A stretch of DNA of 64,000 bases from Pirellula sp. (lineage in GTDB: Bacteria; Planctomycetota; Planctomycetia; Pirellulales; PNKZ01). The position numbers and the translations under genes were made by a program. Positions 17,919 to 26,921 of this stretch are shown one piece after another. Numbering within the stretch: position 1 is the first letter of the stretch; the number at the start of each line of letters is the position of its first letter. The stretch is from assembly GCA_013822735.1 (NCBI GenBank), contig PNKZ01000013.1, forward strand, positions 1-64,000, in the 5' to 3' direction. The notes below the pieces were generated by a model, which ran no database searches, was not told the DNA's origin, and saw only the letters and a program-made list of their open reading frames with translations.

Positions 17919-19442
17919 ATGAAGCTCTTAATCATCGACACCGACATTAGTCCCGACAAATACACGCGACGGCAGAATACCGTCTACGTGTTCATATTCT
18001 TCCTAAGTGCATATTGGCTATTGAATAACGGCTTCGACACCTCCGAAGCGTGTTACCACTATGCAATCGCCGAACAAATCGTGAATCACGGAACGCTTGG
18101 AATCGACGAACCTCGCGAAGGCATCTTTACAATTGGTCCGGACGGTCGCACTTACGCGTCTCATGAGTTCGGCAATACGTTGGCGCTGATCCCAACCGCG
18201 TTCATCAATTTCGGCATCGAACGCCTGCTGTCGCGCGCTCAGGTTCCTCACGAGCGAATCGAACAATTAAAGCAATTCATAATGTCGTTCCAAGCAGGCG
18301 TCTATGCCGCACTAACGCTTTCGGTGTTGTTTCGAATTCTCTTGCAATACAGAATGCCGACGCAACATGCGTTCTTGGGATGCTGCGCTGTCGGATTTGG
18401 AACTTTTTTCGCGTCCTATGGCAGGAATTTATTCGACGGGCTGCTTTGCGCTTTGCTGCTCACTTCGGCCATTTTTGCGCTGATGCGATATCGGGAAACA
18501 AATGCGATGAGTCTAGTGGTTATCGCGTTTGCTCTACTTGGCTACTCGGTGACGACACGACTCTCGATGGTGATTCCCACCGCAATAGCCCTAGCATTCG
18601 TATGCTTGGCGAGCAACCGTCGGCTATCTCCAGTCGCCTTGGCAATCCTCACTCTCGTACCGTTTGCCATGTGGCAACTATGGTACAATCAGCTTCGTAC
18701 CGGCAACTATCTAATCTCCCCCGTTCAAACCGCTCAGTATGCCGATAATAACGCGTTTGATGGAGATCTTCGTATCGGTTTATTAGGGCTACTCATTAGT
18801 CCCGGCAAGAGCCTCTTCGTTTATGCGCCCATCTTACTTCTGTCGATAGCGGCAATGCCGAAGTTTTGGCGACGCGATAAGCTGATGGCCGTACTTGTCG
18901 GCGCGACATTCGTACTTTGGCTTCTTTTGCACGGAAAACTTCGCTCATGGTACGGTGCTTGGGGATGGGGACCGCGTCATTTCGTGACCATCGTTCCCCT
19001 ACTAGCGCTACCCGGTTTGGTGTCGTTCGGCATCCATCCCGCAAGACGATGGCAACGGCTCATCTTCAGCTTTCTTGTCGCGTCCGGGCTGACGTTGTCA
19101 CTTGCGGCAACCATCGGCAACTGGCACTATCGAATGGTGCTAGCGACGCAAGAGATGCGGCTTGACGATAGAAATTTTATCTGGGGTTGGCGAAGTCAAG
19201 CTGCGGACATGGTTACAGGAGCGGTTCACAATATCGGCGTCCTATTTGGAATCGCCGAACCGGAGTTCGTACCGACCATTTCCAGTCTTAACAATACCGC
19301 CTCAAACGGACTCAATCTTTGGTGGTATACCCTTCCTCACGCCGGAGCGCCTTGGTGGCTCGTTCTCATCGGCGTTGTGATCTTGCTTATCACTCTCATC
19401 TGGTCCGCTAGCCGCATTATGGCCGGGGTTCCATGCCGTTAA
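17919..19442 (+). CDS. Multi-pass membrane protein, GT-C glycosyltransferase-like
   Basis: 507 aa with roughly ten to twelve membrane helices. After the first helix the loop has GFDTSEACYHY, an acidic pair in the place where GT-C enzymes (ArnT, PMT, arabinosyltransferase type) hold their catalytic aspartate or glutamate. The protein ends with a short helix and basic tail. GT-C enzymes use polyprenyl-phosphate sugars on the outer face of the membrane. This role fits because the next two genes look like polyprenyl-phospho-pentose makers. No specific family motif was recognised, so the assignment rests on topology, the acidic loop and neighbours. It overlaps the next gene by 10 nt. Confidence 0.6.
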   Translation: MKLLIIDTDISPDKYTRRQNTVYVFIFFLSAYWLLNNGFDTSEACYHYAIAEQIVNHGTLGIDEPREGIFTIGPDGRTYASHEFGNTLALIPTAFINFGIERLLSRAQVPHERIEQLKQFIMSFQAGVYAALTLSVLFRILLQYRMPTQHAFLGCCAVGFGTFFASYGRNLFDGLLCALLLTSAIFALMRYRETNAMSLVVIAFALLGYSVTTRLSMVIPTAIALAFVCLASNRRLSPVALAILTLVPFAMWQLWYNQLRTGNYLISPVQTAQYADNNAFDGDLRIGLLGLLISPGKSLFVYAPILLLSIAAMPKFWRRDKLMAVLVGATFVLWLLLHGKLRSWYGAWGWGPRHFVTIVPLLALPGLVSFGIHPARRWQRLIFSFLVASGLTLSLAATIGNWHYRMVLATQEMRLDDRNFIWGWRSQAADMVTGAVHNIGVLFGIAEPEFVPTISSLNNTASNGLNLWWYTLPHAGAPWWLVLIGVVILLITLIWSASRIMAGVPCR

Positions 19443-20365
19443 AGGATCGCGCCTCGATCAGAGCCGCAAGAGTGGCGAATACGCTAGTCGCGATCGCGCA
19501 GGCGATGCGGCCGCAGCATTGGATCAAGAATCTAACTTGCTTAGCGGGTCTCGTCTTTTCAGGACAGCTATTCTCACCGCTCATGCAGCTTCGCGCGGCG
19601 AGCGCATTTATCTCATTCTCAGCCATCGCCTCGGCCGTTTATCTATTTAACGACATCGTCGATCGGCGGCGCGATACGCTAAGTAAGCGTACGTCGCAGC
19701 GCCCGATCGCCTCGGGACGACTCCCGGTTCCGTACGCGGCCGCTGCCGCTGCAATGCTTACTACCGCTGCCGCCGTCGCATCAGCACTGATTGCGCCCGC
19801 GTGCTTAGTAGTCCTGCTGTCCTATATGTTTCTCAATATTGCCTATTCGCTAAGAATTAAGCGTACGGTTATCGCCGACGTGATTTGCATCGCTTTGGGA
19901 TTCATATTTAGAGTGCTTTACGGCGTGTATGCGGTTGCCGTGCTGCCGAGCTCTTGGATAGTTTTATGCGTATTCTTTTTGGCTCTTTTCTTAGGTTTTG
20001 GAAAACGTCGCGGGGAGTTCGACGCTCTCGCCAGTGATGCCGCGGACGCACGTCCCGTGCTGAAGAAATACACAACCGATTTTCTCAACATGGCGATCGG
20101 AATCACCGCTTCGCTCACAATCACGACCTACAGCCTTTACTGCGTGCTTTCCAGCCATGCCTCCTCGCTTGTCGTGACCGTACTTCCCGTCTTCTACTGC
20201 GTGCTGCGATATGCACACCAAATTCTCTTTGAAGGTCGCGGTGAATCTCCGGAAAAGCTTCTTTACGCTGACAAAATGCTTTGGATCGGAATTCTGACAT
20301 GGTGCCTGCTTTCGGTGGTAGCGATCTACGGCAACCTCGACTGGCTTGAGTTCGCAGGGAGATAA
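19433..20365 (+). CDS. UbiA-type prenyltransferase, decaprenyl-phosphate phosphoribosyltransferase-like
   Basis: 310 aa with about eight to nine membrane helices. RPQHWIKN near residues 26-33 and NDIVDRRRD at 73-81 (first Asp-rich motif), followed by SQRPIASG, match the branch that includes mycobacterial Rv3806c. That enzyme transfers 5-phosphoribose from PRPP to polyprenyl phosphate. Respiratory-quinone UbiA enzymes have a different sequence around the motif. The product would be polyprenyl-P-ribose-5-P, which a phosphatase must trim. Such a phosphatase is encoded 3 nt downstream. Function is inferred from motif likeness and context. Confidence 0.85.
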   Translation: MPLKDRASIRAARVANTLVAIAQAMRPQHWIKNLTCLAGLVFSGQLFSPLMQLRAASAFISFSAIASAVYLFNDIVDRRRDTLSKRTSQRPIASGRLPVPYAAAAAAMLTTAAAVASALIAPACLVVLLSYMFLNIAYSLRIKRTVIADVICIALGFIFRVLYGVYAVAVLPSSWIVLCVFFLALFLGFGKRRGEFDALASDAADARPVLKKYTTDFLNMAIGITASLTITTYSLYCVLSSHASSLVVTVLPVFYCVLRYAHQILFEGRGESPEKLLYADKMLWIGILTWCLLSVVAIYGNLDWLEFAGR

Positions 20366-20368
20366 TCT

Positions 20369-20773
20369 GTGTACTGGGGTTTTGTGCTTGCTCCGTTTGT
20401 AAGCTGGCTGTGTTCGGGCTTGCTTAAGTTTCTAATAAACTCGGTACGCGCTCGGAGCTTCGCATTCTCGGAAATCGGCTATGGCGGTTTCCCAAGCACG
20501 CATACTGCAATCGTCACGGCTCCTGCAGCGACGATTGCTTTTCGCGAATCAGTCGCTCACCCTGCTTTTGCAGTTGCAATGGCACTCGTGATGATTGTCA
20601 TATTAGACGCAATGAGCCTCAGACGCCGCATTGGAGAACACGCGTCACTGCTCAACCTCTTATCAGATCGACACAACAGACTAAGAGAGCGCCTTGGGCA
20701 CCGGCCTCACGAGGTCGTTGGAGGCATTTGCGTTGGAATCGTGTGCGGCTACTTACTTGCAAATCTTCCATAA
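20369..20773 (+). CDS. Divergent PAP2 family phosphatase (DUF212)
   Basis: 134 aa, GTG start with GGGAG about 8 nt upstream. It is a small membrane protein with the divergent PAP2 layout: GGFPSTHT at 39-46 (phosphate-binding PSxH), then DAMSLRRRIGEHA and GHRPHEV around 110-116 with the catalytic-type histidines. It lies 3 nt after the UbiA gene, as Rv3807c follows Rv3806c in mycobacteria. There the pair is proposed to make and dephosphorylate decaprenyl-phospho-ribose. I infer the same step here. It is the last gene of the + strand glycan block. Confidence 0.82.
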   Translation: MYWGFVLAPFVSWLCSGLLKFLINSVRARSFAFSEIGYGGFPSTHTAIVTAPAATIAFRESVAHPAFAVAMALVMIVILDAMSLRRRIGEHASLLNLLSDRHNRLRERLGHRPHEVVGGICVGIVCGYLLANLP

Positions 20774-21184
20774 CGCCGACGATTGAAGTACTTGAGCGTG
20801 AACGGTTCTCCATAGGGTGAGGTACTCGCCCTGTTTGCTACTGTTTGACGCACCTGTTGCCGCGCTATTATGAAAGGCATCAAACTCCGAGAGCTACTGA
20901 CGTCGTCCGCAGCATCTATGTCTACAGAAGGTAACGCTGAATCGTGATCGAGAGGGATTACAATAACCTGCAATTCGTTGAGAGCTGGAAACCCGAACTG
21001 TGCGGGCTACACAAACTCGAGTCGAAGGCGGAAGACCTTGAAGGAGAGGAGGCTCAAGCAGATCGCGGCAGGTACACATCTTGTCGGCACGGCATCGCAA
21101 AAAGCGATAATTCCTTCCTCCCGAGCGTCCGCCAACGAGCATTCAGGCTGGGCACACGACATCACGTTTCAACACTTCTGACCA
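20774..21184. other. Intergenic region between convergent gene blocks
   Basis: Holds the candidate hairpin at 20815-20831. Otherwise I see no supported gene. A short + frame from 20944 has composition unlike its neighbours, no ribosome site, and runs on as a shadow of the opposite-strand ligase gene. Confidence 0.5.
20815..20831 (+). terminator. Possible intrinsic terminator after the glycan locus
   Basis: A 7-bp hairpin (GGGTGAG, loop GTA, CTCGCCC, one G-U pair) lies 42 nt past the PAP2 stop. It is followed by TGTTTGCTACTGTTTG, a broken T-rich run. The loop is tight and the T-run imperfect, so this is only a candidate. Confidence 0.4.
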
Positions 21185-24067
21185 TTACTGCGGCCGCTTT
21201 GGCTGCGACATTTTTTCTGCCGCCTGAGCGCGGCCGCGCAATTCCCGTAGATCGTTGCGCGTCGGGGCCAGGTCCACGGCCCGAATCGCGGCTTGTACCG
21301 CCTCGTCGACCTTGCCGATCTTGAGCATGGCCTCGGCCATGCCGGCGTAGGCGTCCGCCATCGCCGAATTCAATTCTGCGGCGCGTCGGAACTCCGCGAG
21401 GGCTTGCGACGGCTCGTTTGCGCGCAGAAGAACCAGTCCGCAGCGGTAGCGCAAAAGCGCATCGGGGTTCGGTTGGCTGCGTATCTGATCCGCAGCGCGC
21501 AGGAGGTAGTCCCTCGCGGATTCACTTCCGCCCACGAGCAGTCGATATCGCTCGAAGGCAACTTCCGCCAACTCGAATCTCCCTAACGCGGCTCGCACCA
21601 CCGCGAGGTCGAAATACCACTGCTCCTCGGCATTTACCTCGCGTAGCGCCGCGGATAGTGTTTCATCGGCATCTTCCCATTTGCCCAACTCGGCGAGTGC
21701 ATAACCGTGCAAGTACTCTCGCTCCGCGGTGCGCTTCCGATACTTTAAAAGCAGCTGAATTATTTTGCGACAGTACGCTTGGCGAATGTCGGAAAATTCG
21801 CGATCGGGCAGCTTTCGTCGTATCACTTGATAGATGATTTGCGGGTCGTTGGGGATGACGTTGTCCAACAGTTCTTGCGGCGTCAGGTACGCGAGCCCTT
21901 GCGTGGCAATCTGCTCGCCTAGCAAAGGAGAAAGCGTCCACGCTTGTCTCCACACTCGCCAAGCGTCCGTCAGACGCGCCGCATCGAGATGCATAGCGCC
22001 GATTTCCAGCAACCACAAAGCGTGTCCTTGAGCAAGCCGCTCCGCACAAGCGAGGTATACGGCATTCGCTGAGGGCTTTTCATCGAGGAAGCAAAGTTGA
22101 GCCGTGAGGCGTTGGGCGAAAAAGCTAAATGGGCAGAGCTCACGCGCTTGCCGAGCCTCATGGAGAGCGGGCTTCAAATATTGCACCACCAAGGGATCAT
22201 TGCGTAGTGCGGCGAGACCGGCATCGTTGCCGATACGTTCGAAGAGTTGAGCCGCGGCATGCAAATCGAGTACTTGCTTACCGGATTTTAGGCGAAATTG
22301 CTCCACCAAGACCTCGGCAAAGCGAACGCGAACCTCACCGTCGTCCGGCGCAACGTCTAAAGCGGCTCTCTGAAGATCCGCCGCGACATCGACGTCGCCC
22401 GCAGAATGCTCCTCTTTGCTCTGAAACAACCGTCGGGTCGCATGTTCGGATTTTTCCACAATTCGCGTCACCCCGTTCTCGACGAGCGACCAGCCGATTC
22501 CCGCCGCGAGTAATGCGGCGATGCCGCCGAACAAGGCCCATGAAATCGTCGGCGACGCCTCACGCGGCTTCGAGGCTTCGTCGGGCACGAGAGCAGGCAC
22601 AGGAGCCGGCGTGGGCACCGAGGACTTTGCGGCAACAATCGGCCCGTCGACGGAGTCGGGGGCATCCGCAACGCGCCGTCGTTTGGTTCGACGATGCCTA
22701 AGACTGCTTACTCGCCGAACGAGCCCGCCTGCCCAAACGCAAAGCGGTATGTATAACGCGGGAATGTACCAACCAAAATCGAAGCACGCGCAAACGCCCT
22801 GAGTAAACAATAGCGCGACACCGCCGGCGGCGACGGCGACACGCTCCGGTTCGTCGGCTCCGCGAACCAAACGCGCAGCGGCGCGTAGGCATACGCCGCC
22901 CAATAACAATAAAAGAAAAAATCCGAGATAGCCGCCGACAACCAAAGACTCGACGTACTGATTTTCCCCGTTGCGATAGAGCCCTAGATTAACGTGATTC
23001 TCAAACGGAGCATGACCGTAGTAGAAGGTGCCCAGTCCCGATCCAAACCAGCCGTACACCTTCGCCGCATCCATCGACTCCAACCAAAGTAGCGGTCGGG
23101 ATTCTTCGGACAAGTTGGAATCGAAAATTCGCACGCCGACGGCGTCTCCCTGTCCGATCCAGACGACAATCGCCAATGAGACGACCATTCCGAGACCTAT
23201 GAGCCAGAACAGGAATTGCCGCTGGCTTACGACGCCGATGATCACAAGCGTAGCAATTCCTCCCATCGCGGCCGCCAACATTGCGCCGCGCGAAAATGAC
23301 AGAACAATTCCCGACAGAATGCAAACGACGGCCACACCCGCGGCAAAAAGCGCGGGATTCAAGTTCTGTAAGAACCAGGAGAAGAAGGGGTCGTAGTCGT
23401 GGCGTCCCAGGCGAGGAGAAAACTTTTGTATCCGCCAGACGAGAACTCCGATCGCCGCGGCAAAGGCGATGTTAAGAAATCCGCCGGCATTATTTCGCGC
23501 GACGAATGGACCGAACGGCCACGCATTCATCGGGAAATCGAATCCCGCGTATCGCCACTCCAACGATGAAGCCCGTTGGATCAGTCCGCAACAGGCAACC
23601 GCCGTTCCCGCGGCGGCTAATGCGGTCATGAGTTGCAGAAGCGGCTTCGACTCATAAAACAGTGCAGCCCCTACGGCGAAAGCCGCCGCCGCCGCAATGA
23701 GATGCACTAAGTCCCGTCGCGTCCCCGGCGGATAGACGCTGATGGCGGCCGAAGCGTTTTGGCCCTCCGAAGTTGCCGTGAATTGCTCACGCAACTGAGC
23801 CGCCGCAGGGCTCCACTTCTCAACGGGTGCGTGGAGCTGAAACACTGCGAGAGCGCATCCCAGGCCCAGGCACAGTATCGGAAGCTTGACGGCTCGCCAA
23901 GAATCCCTAGTCGGCTTGAACGCAAAGAGCGCGCATGCCAACGCTAGGCCAAGTCCGCCAAGTGCAAGAAATCTTCCGGCGGCATACACGCCGCCGAAGA
24001 ACCATGGCAGGGCAACGACAAGTGCAATCAGTAAGAGCTGTCCGGCGCGGCGAAAAAATGACTCCAC
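21185..24067 (-). CDS. O-antigen ligase-like membrane protein with C-terminal TPR domain
   Basis: 960 aa. The first ~460 residues hold about ten to twelve membrane helices with a large outer loop. RNNAGGFLNIAF and FSRGAMLAAAMGG match the Wzy_C/WaaL segment that carries catalytic arginine and histidine residues. Residues ~460-560 are a Pro/Ala-rich linker and one more helix. The last ~400 residues are tetratricopeptide repeats, for example ALAEFRRAAELNSAMADAYAGMAEAMLKIG. This combination, about twice the usual ligase length, is common in planctomycetes. It should join or polymerise glycan outside the inner membrane, with TPRs recruiting partners. It is transcribed towards the glycan operon. 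Confidence 0.84.
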   Translation of the reverse strand: MESFFRRAGQLLLIALVVALPWFFGGVYAAGRFLALGGLGLALACALFAFKPTRDSWRAVKLPILCLGLGCALAVFQLHAPVEKWSPAAAQLREQFTATSEGQNASAAISVYPPGTRRDLVHLIAAAAAFAVGAALFYESKPLLQLMTALAAAGTAVACCGLIQRASSLEWRYAGFDFPMNAWPFGPFVARNNAGGFLNIAFAAAIGVLVWRIQKFSPRLGRHDYDPFFSWFLQNLNPALFAAGVAVVCILSGIVLSFSRGAMLAAAMGGIATLVIIGVVSQRQFLFWLIGLGMVVSLAIVVWIGQGDAVGVRIFDSNLSEESRPLLWLESMDAAKVYGWFGSGLGTFYYGHAPFENHVNLGLYRNGENQYVESLVVGGYLGFFLLLLLGGVCLRAAARLVRGADEPERVAVAAGGVALLFTQGVCACFDFGWYIPALYIPLCVWAGGLVRRVSSLRHRRTKRRRVADAPDSVDGPIVAAKSSVPTPAPVPALVPDEASKPREASPTISWALFGGIAALLAAGIGWSLVENGVTRIVEKSEHATRRLFQSKEEHSAGDVDVAADLQRAALDVAPDDGEVRVRFAEVLVEQFRLKSGKQVLDLHAAAQLFERIGNDAGLAALRNDPLVVQYLKPALHEARQARELCPFSFFAQRLTAQLCFLDEKPSANAVYLACAERLAQGHALWLLEIGAMHLDAARLTDAWRVWRQAWTLSPLLGEQIATQGLAYLTPQELLDNVIPNDPQIIYQVIRRKLPDREFSDIRQAYCRKIIQLLLKYRKRTAEREYLHGYALAELGKWEDADETLSAALREVNAEEQWYFDLAVVRAALGRFELAEVAFERYRLLVGGSESARDYLLRAADQIRSQPNPDALLRYRCGLVLLRANEPSQALAEFRRAAELNSAMADAYAGMAEAMLKIGKVDEAVQAAIRAVDLAPTRNDLRELRGRAQAAEKMSQPKRPQ

Positions 24068-24156
24068 GCGGCATCTTTACCTTGGGAATGCGAATCCGAA
24101 CGTGGGGCGATGCTTCAGTTTAAAGTAAGAGATTCACTCCCAACTCGCAACGTGGG

Positions 24157-25479
24157 CTAGTTGCTCGTGGTGTTACTCGTCGTGCTGCCTTGGTTATTGT
24201 TGCTTTGGCCGATTGCCGCGGCACCCGCGACCATCGCCCCGGCAGCGGCCAAACCGCCCAATCCGCCGCCGATACCTCCGGCACCGCCGCCGGCTGCGCC
24301 GCCACCACCTGCCGTTCCACCGCCCGCACCAGCACCGGCACCCGCGCCGGCTCCGGCACCACCACTGGCTCCACCGGTTCCCGCGTTAGCGTCATCGCTC
24401 GGCGAGCCGCCCGTATTCGGTCCCGGAGGACCGCCCGGCTGCCGTTCGTTGAGACGGAAACTTACGGACTTGGCCTTGGGAGCCGGGATCTGTTCCACGG
24501 CCGGAGGAGGCATCACGGTAATCCCCTGCGCCCCGAGCTTTTGTTGGCCTGCAACTACGAACGAATAGTAGCCGGGAGGCAAGACGACGCTGTACATCGC
24601 GTCGGCACCGCTGCGAGTTTGGGCGACGACACGTCCGTCGCGAAGGAAGAAAATGGGCATGTTCGGCGAGGGAACCAATTCCGCGGCATCGTTGAACGTC
24701 ATCAAACGAGCCGAGAGCTTACCGTCGGTTCCGAGCCAATAGGCGTTGCGTTCATAGGCGCCGATGATCATCTCATCGACGTATTCGGGAGCGACATCTT
24801 CGGCAGCCAAGTTCGGATCGGCGGCATCCGCCTTCTTCGTTTCCGAAACAACGGCGATGTTCATACCTTGCGACGAGTTGGGAGCAAGCGACAACGACAT
24901 GTTCGGCCCGTTCATCATTTGCGACAAACCGAAGGCGGCAGAAACGTCACTCGGCTTGATGAGCGTGATGTGCAACGAATCAGCACCGACGGGTGTTGAT
25001 GTCTTTGTCATTGCAATCTCGCGAGTGCGACCAATCGTATTGGCCTTCGGCGGTTCAGACTTTTCCGGCGGAGCGACGACCTTGACTCCGCTTGAAGCGA
25101 AGCCGCTTTGGCCGTAGGAAATCACCGAATAGTAACCGGGAGCCAAACCGTTGGCTTGGAACTCGCCGTCGATATTCGGCGATGCTTGCGAAATGATCTC
25201 GCCGTGGCGAACGAAGAAGAGCTTCACGCGCGCCGGAGTCAGCGTGCCGGTCGAATCAACCGCACGCACGCGGCCGCGAAGATTACCATCGGGCTGCAGT
25301 GCATACTCTTGCCGCGTGTACGACGCGTAAGCCGCGCTGCGCAAACGCTCGAGGTTGGCATCCGAGGCGTTCTCGGCGAACGCGTCCGCGGCGCCGGTCA
25401 GCGCCTGGGCTCGCGACGACGAAACGTCGCCAAGCATCACGGAAAGAACGGCAGCACACCACCACGAAATCTTACGCAT
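24157..25479 (-). CDS. Secreted protein with carboxypeptidase-regulatory-like repeats and Gly/Ala-rich tail
   Basis: 440 aa from the ATG at 25479, which has GGAG 9 nt upstream; a GTG 15 nt earlier is also in frame. Residues 1 to ~25 are a signal peptide (basic start, hydrophobic core, then SSSRAQA). Two similar beta-sandwich-like units follow: one near 40-110 (LRGRVRAVDSTGTLTPARVKLFF...ISQ...GYYSVISYGQSG) and one near 250-320 (LSARLMTF...PIFFLRDGRVVAQ...GYYSFVVAGQQ). These resemble CarboxypepD_reg/SpaA-like folds. The last ~75 residues are almost only Gly, Ala, Ser and Asn. Probably exported; function unknown. It is 89 nt upstream of the ligase gene on the same strand. Confidence 0.75.
   Translation of the reverse strand: MRKISWWCAAVLSVMLGDVSSSRAQALTGAADAFAENASDANLERLRSAAYASYTRQEYALQPDGNLRGRVRAVDSTGTLTPARVKLFFVRHGEIISQASPNIDGEFQANGLAPGYYSVISYGQSGFASSGVKVVAPPEKSEPPKANTIGRTREIAMTKTSTPVGADSLHITLIKPSDVSAAFGLSQMMNGPNMSLSLAPNSSQGMNIAVVSETKKADAADPNLAAEDVAPEYVDEMIIGAYERNAYWLGTDGKLSARLMTFNDAAELVPSPNMPIFFLRDGRVVAQTRSGADAMYSVVLPPGYYSFVVAGQQKLGAQGITVMPPPAVEQIPAPKAKSVSFRLNERQPGGPPGPNTGGSPSDDANAGTGGASGGAGAGAGAGAGAGGGTAGGGGAAGGGAGGIGGGLGGLAAAGAMVAGAAAIGQSNNNQGSTTSNTTSN
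24225..24395 (-). repeat. Low-complexity Gly/Ala coding repeat
   Basis: An imperfect GC-rich repeat of short GGN-GCN units read on the - strand as GAGAGAGAGAG followed by mixed G/A blocks. It sits inside the C-terminal tail of the secreted protein gene. Such tracts can expand or contract by slippage. Confidence 0.7.
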
Positions 25480-25840
25480 AGCTACCAACTCCACGTTAAG
25501 GCGATAGACGCCTGCGGATTAAGTTCGTCCATTGCTCGGCAAACTAATTCTACCGGACCGATTCTAGAAAAGCAGAACCATTCAGAGCGGTCAGGCAACA
25601 TCGGTGGAAAATAGCGGTCCAACCAACTATGCCGAGCCACTCTGTGATGATATTTGGCTGTGCGGGTATTGCAACAGATTTTATGGCCGGCGGGCAAATT
25701 GCGCCCCCACCTTCAGGCGGAAGAGCTCACCTGCGCGAAACACTCGATGGTTACGCCTTAAATTATTGCGATTTTAACGGCAAAACCGGTCGTATTGTCG
25801 CGGCGGTCGGCGGATACGACTGGGCTGCAACCGTTGTGGG
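25480..25840. other. Intergenic region, 361 nt
   Basis: Lies between two - strand genes. The part next to 25479 holds the GGAG ribosome site of the secreted protein. An AT-richer patch near 25757-25775 (TTAAATTATTGCGATTTTAA) may hold a promoter, but no clear -35/-10 pair was found. A 71-codon + frame at 25629 has no support. Confidence 0.4.
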
Positions 25841-26911
25841 CTAATAGCGTTGCATGCCGGTGGATGCCCTAACCATCGGCGTCGGAGACTGGCCGGGGGT
25901 GCCAAGACCCGATGGGCCGGTCGACGCGGGAGCCATGGCCGGAGGACCGGGAGCGAAGCCGATTAGATCGGCGGTCGGACGCGGAGCGCCCCCGAGCGTT
26001 GGAGCAGTTCCGCCGGGTGCCGCGGGACTCTGGAAGTTCGGATCGCTCAAGTCGACGACCGCCCAGCCCGGGTAGTTGGGCATCGTGAATAGTTGCACCG
26101 GGTCGGCGGGAATATTGTTGACCTGCCACTGCTTCACGTCGAACTCCAACGAGAATTGCGTGGCCGGCCAGTTGATTTTCACCTGTTGCGGCACAATGGC
26201 GCCGGTACCAGGATCGCGCCAGTGTCGCCCGGCAATGGCACTGGCGACGAGCGTACCGCGCGCGTCGAACAGGTGTTGCTCCAAGATAAATCCACGGCTG
26301 GCATCGACGATCGTGGCTTTCGTCATCGGCCCCTGAGGCCCGGTGAACGTTGTGCGAATTTCCAAGTTGCCGTTGGTCGTTCGCGTGGGATTCGAGTGCT
26401 GTTGATAGGGATCGAATGTCGCGAGGCCGAGCGCGTCGAGGAGCCATTCGGGATCGACGGGCACGATCTGCCTCGCGGCGCTTGTGGCGAATTTTTCGTG
26501 TCGGCAGTAGTACAACGTCGGCGGCGGATTGCGTCGCACCCAAAACCAGAAGAGTTCGTCATTACTTCCCATGTCGACCTCCGCGCCGGTGATCGCCGTT
26601 TCTGCGCGGAGGCGGAGTTTCTTTTGGCGTTCCAACGCAAGATTGGCGCGCAGCGAGGGTGCGCCGGGGACGCTCATGGTCGCGTCGGTCGTGTAGAGCG
26701 AACGAATGAGCGCGCTGTTGGCGTTGACGACCTGAATGACATCGCCCAAAGACGGATTGTCCGTCAGTACACGCGGACCATAGACCGCCGTTTGGTTGTA
26801 CTGCGGACGATGGAGGCATTGCGCGCCGCAGCATACGACCAGCAAGATCGCGGTCGTGAGCAGGGTCACGGTCGGCGACGAAGTTCGCACTTGCCCATCC
26901 ATGGGTTGCAT
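25841..26911 (-). CDS. Conserved hypothetical secreted protein or lipoprotein
   Basis: 356 aa. The N-terminal hydrophobic segment (TLLTTAILLVVCCGAQC) looks like a signal peptide with cysteines that could serve as a lipid anchor. A second ATG three codons in is an equally good start. The middle (about 60-290) is a soluble domain with alternating strands. Phrases such as YYCRHEKFAT, TKATIVDASRGFILEQ and QVKINWPATQFSLEFDV suggest a LolA-like half-barrel, though I cannot confirm it. The end is Pro/Gly/Ala-rich. It follows the 161-aa gene by 10 nt and probably shares an mRNA with it. Confidence 0.7.
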   Translation of the reverse strand: MQPMDGQVRTSSPTVTLLTTAILLVVCCGAQCLHRPQYNQTAVYGPRVLTDNPSLGDVIQVVNANSALIRSLYTTDATMSVPGAPSLRANLALERQKKLRLRAETAITGAEVDMGSNDELFWFWVRRNPPPTLYYCRHEKFATSAARQIVPVDPEWLLDALGLATFDPYQQHSNPTRTTNGNLEIRTTFTGPQGPMTKATIVDASRGFILEQHLFDARGTLVASAIAGRHWRDPGTGAIVPQQVKINWPATQFSLEFDVKQWQVNNIPADPVQLFTMPNYPGWAVVDLSDPNFQSPAAPGGTAPTLGGAPRPTADLIGFAPGPPAMAPASTGPSGLGTPGQSPTPMVRASTGMQRY

Positions 26912-26921
26912 TCGACTTTCG

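Noticed and set aside
20944-21324. 126-codon + frame after the glycan locus
   Set aside because: Partly antisense to the ligase gene, with no start signal and no recognisable sequence.
24225-24395. Repeat tract considered as a CRISPR or tandem DNA element
   Set aside because: Units are very short, imperfect and in frame with a coding Gly/Ala tail; there are no spacers.
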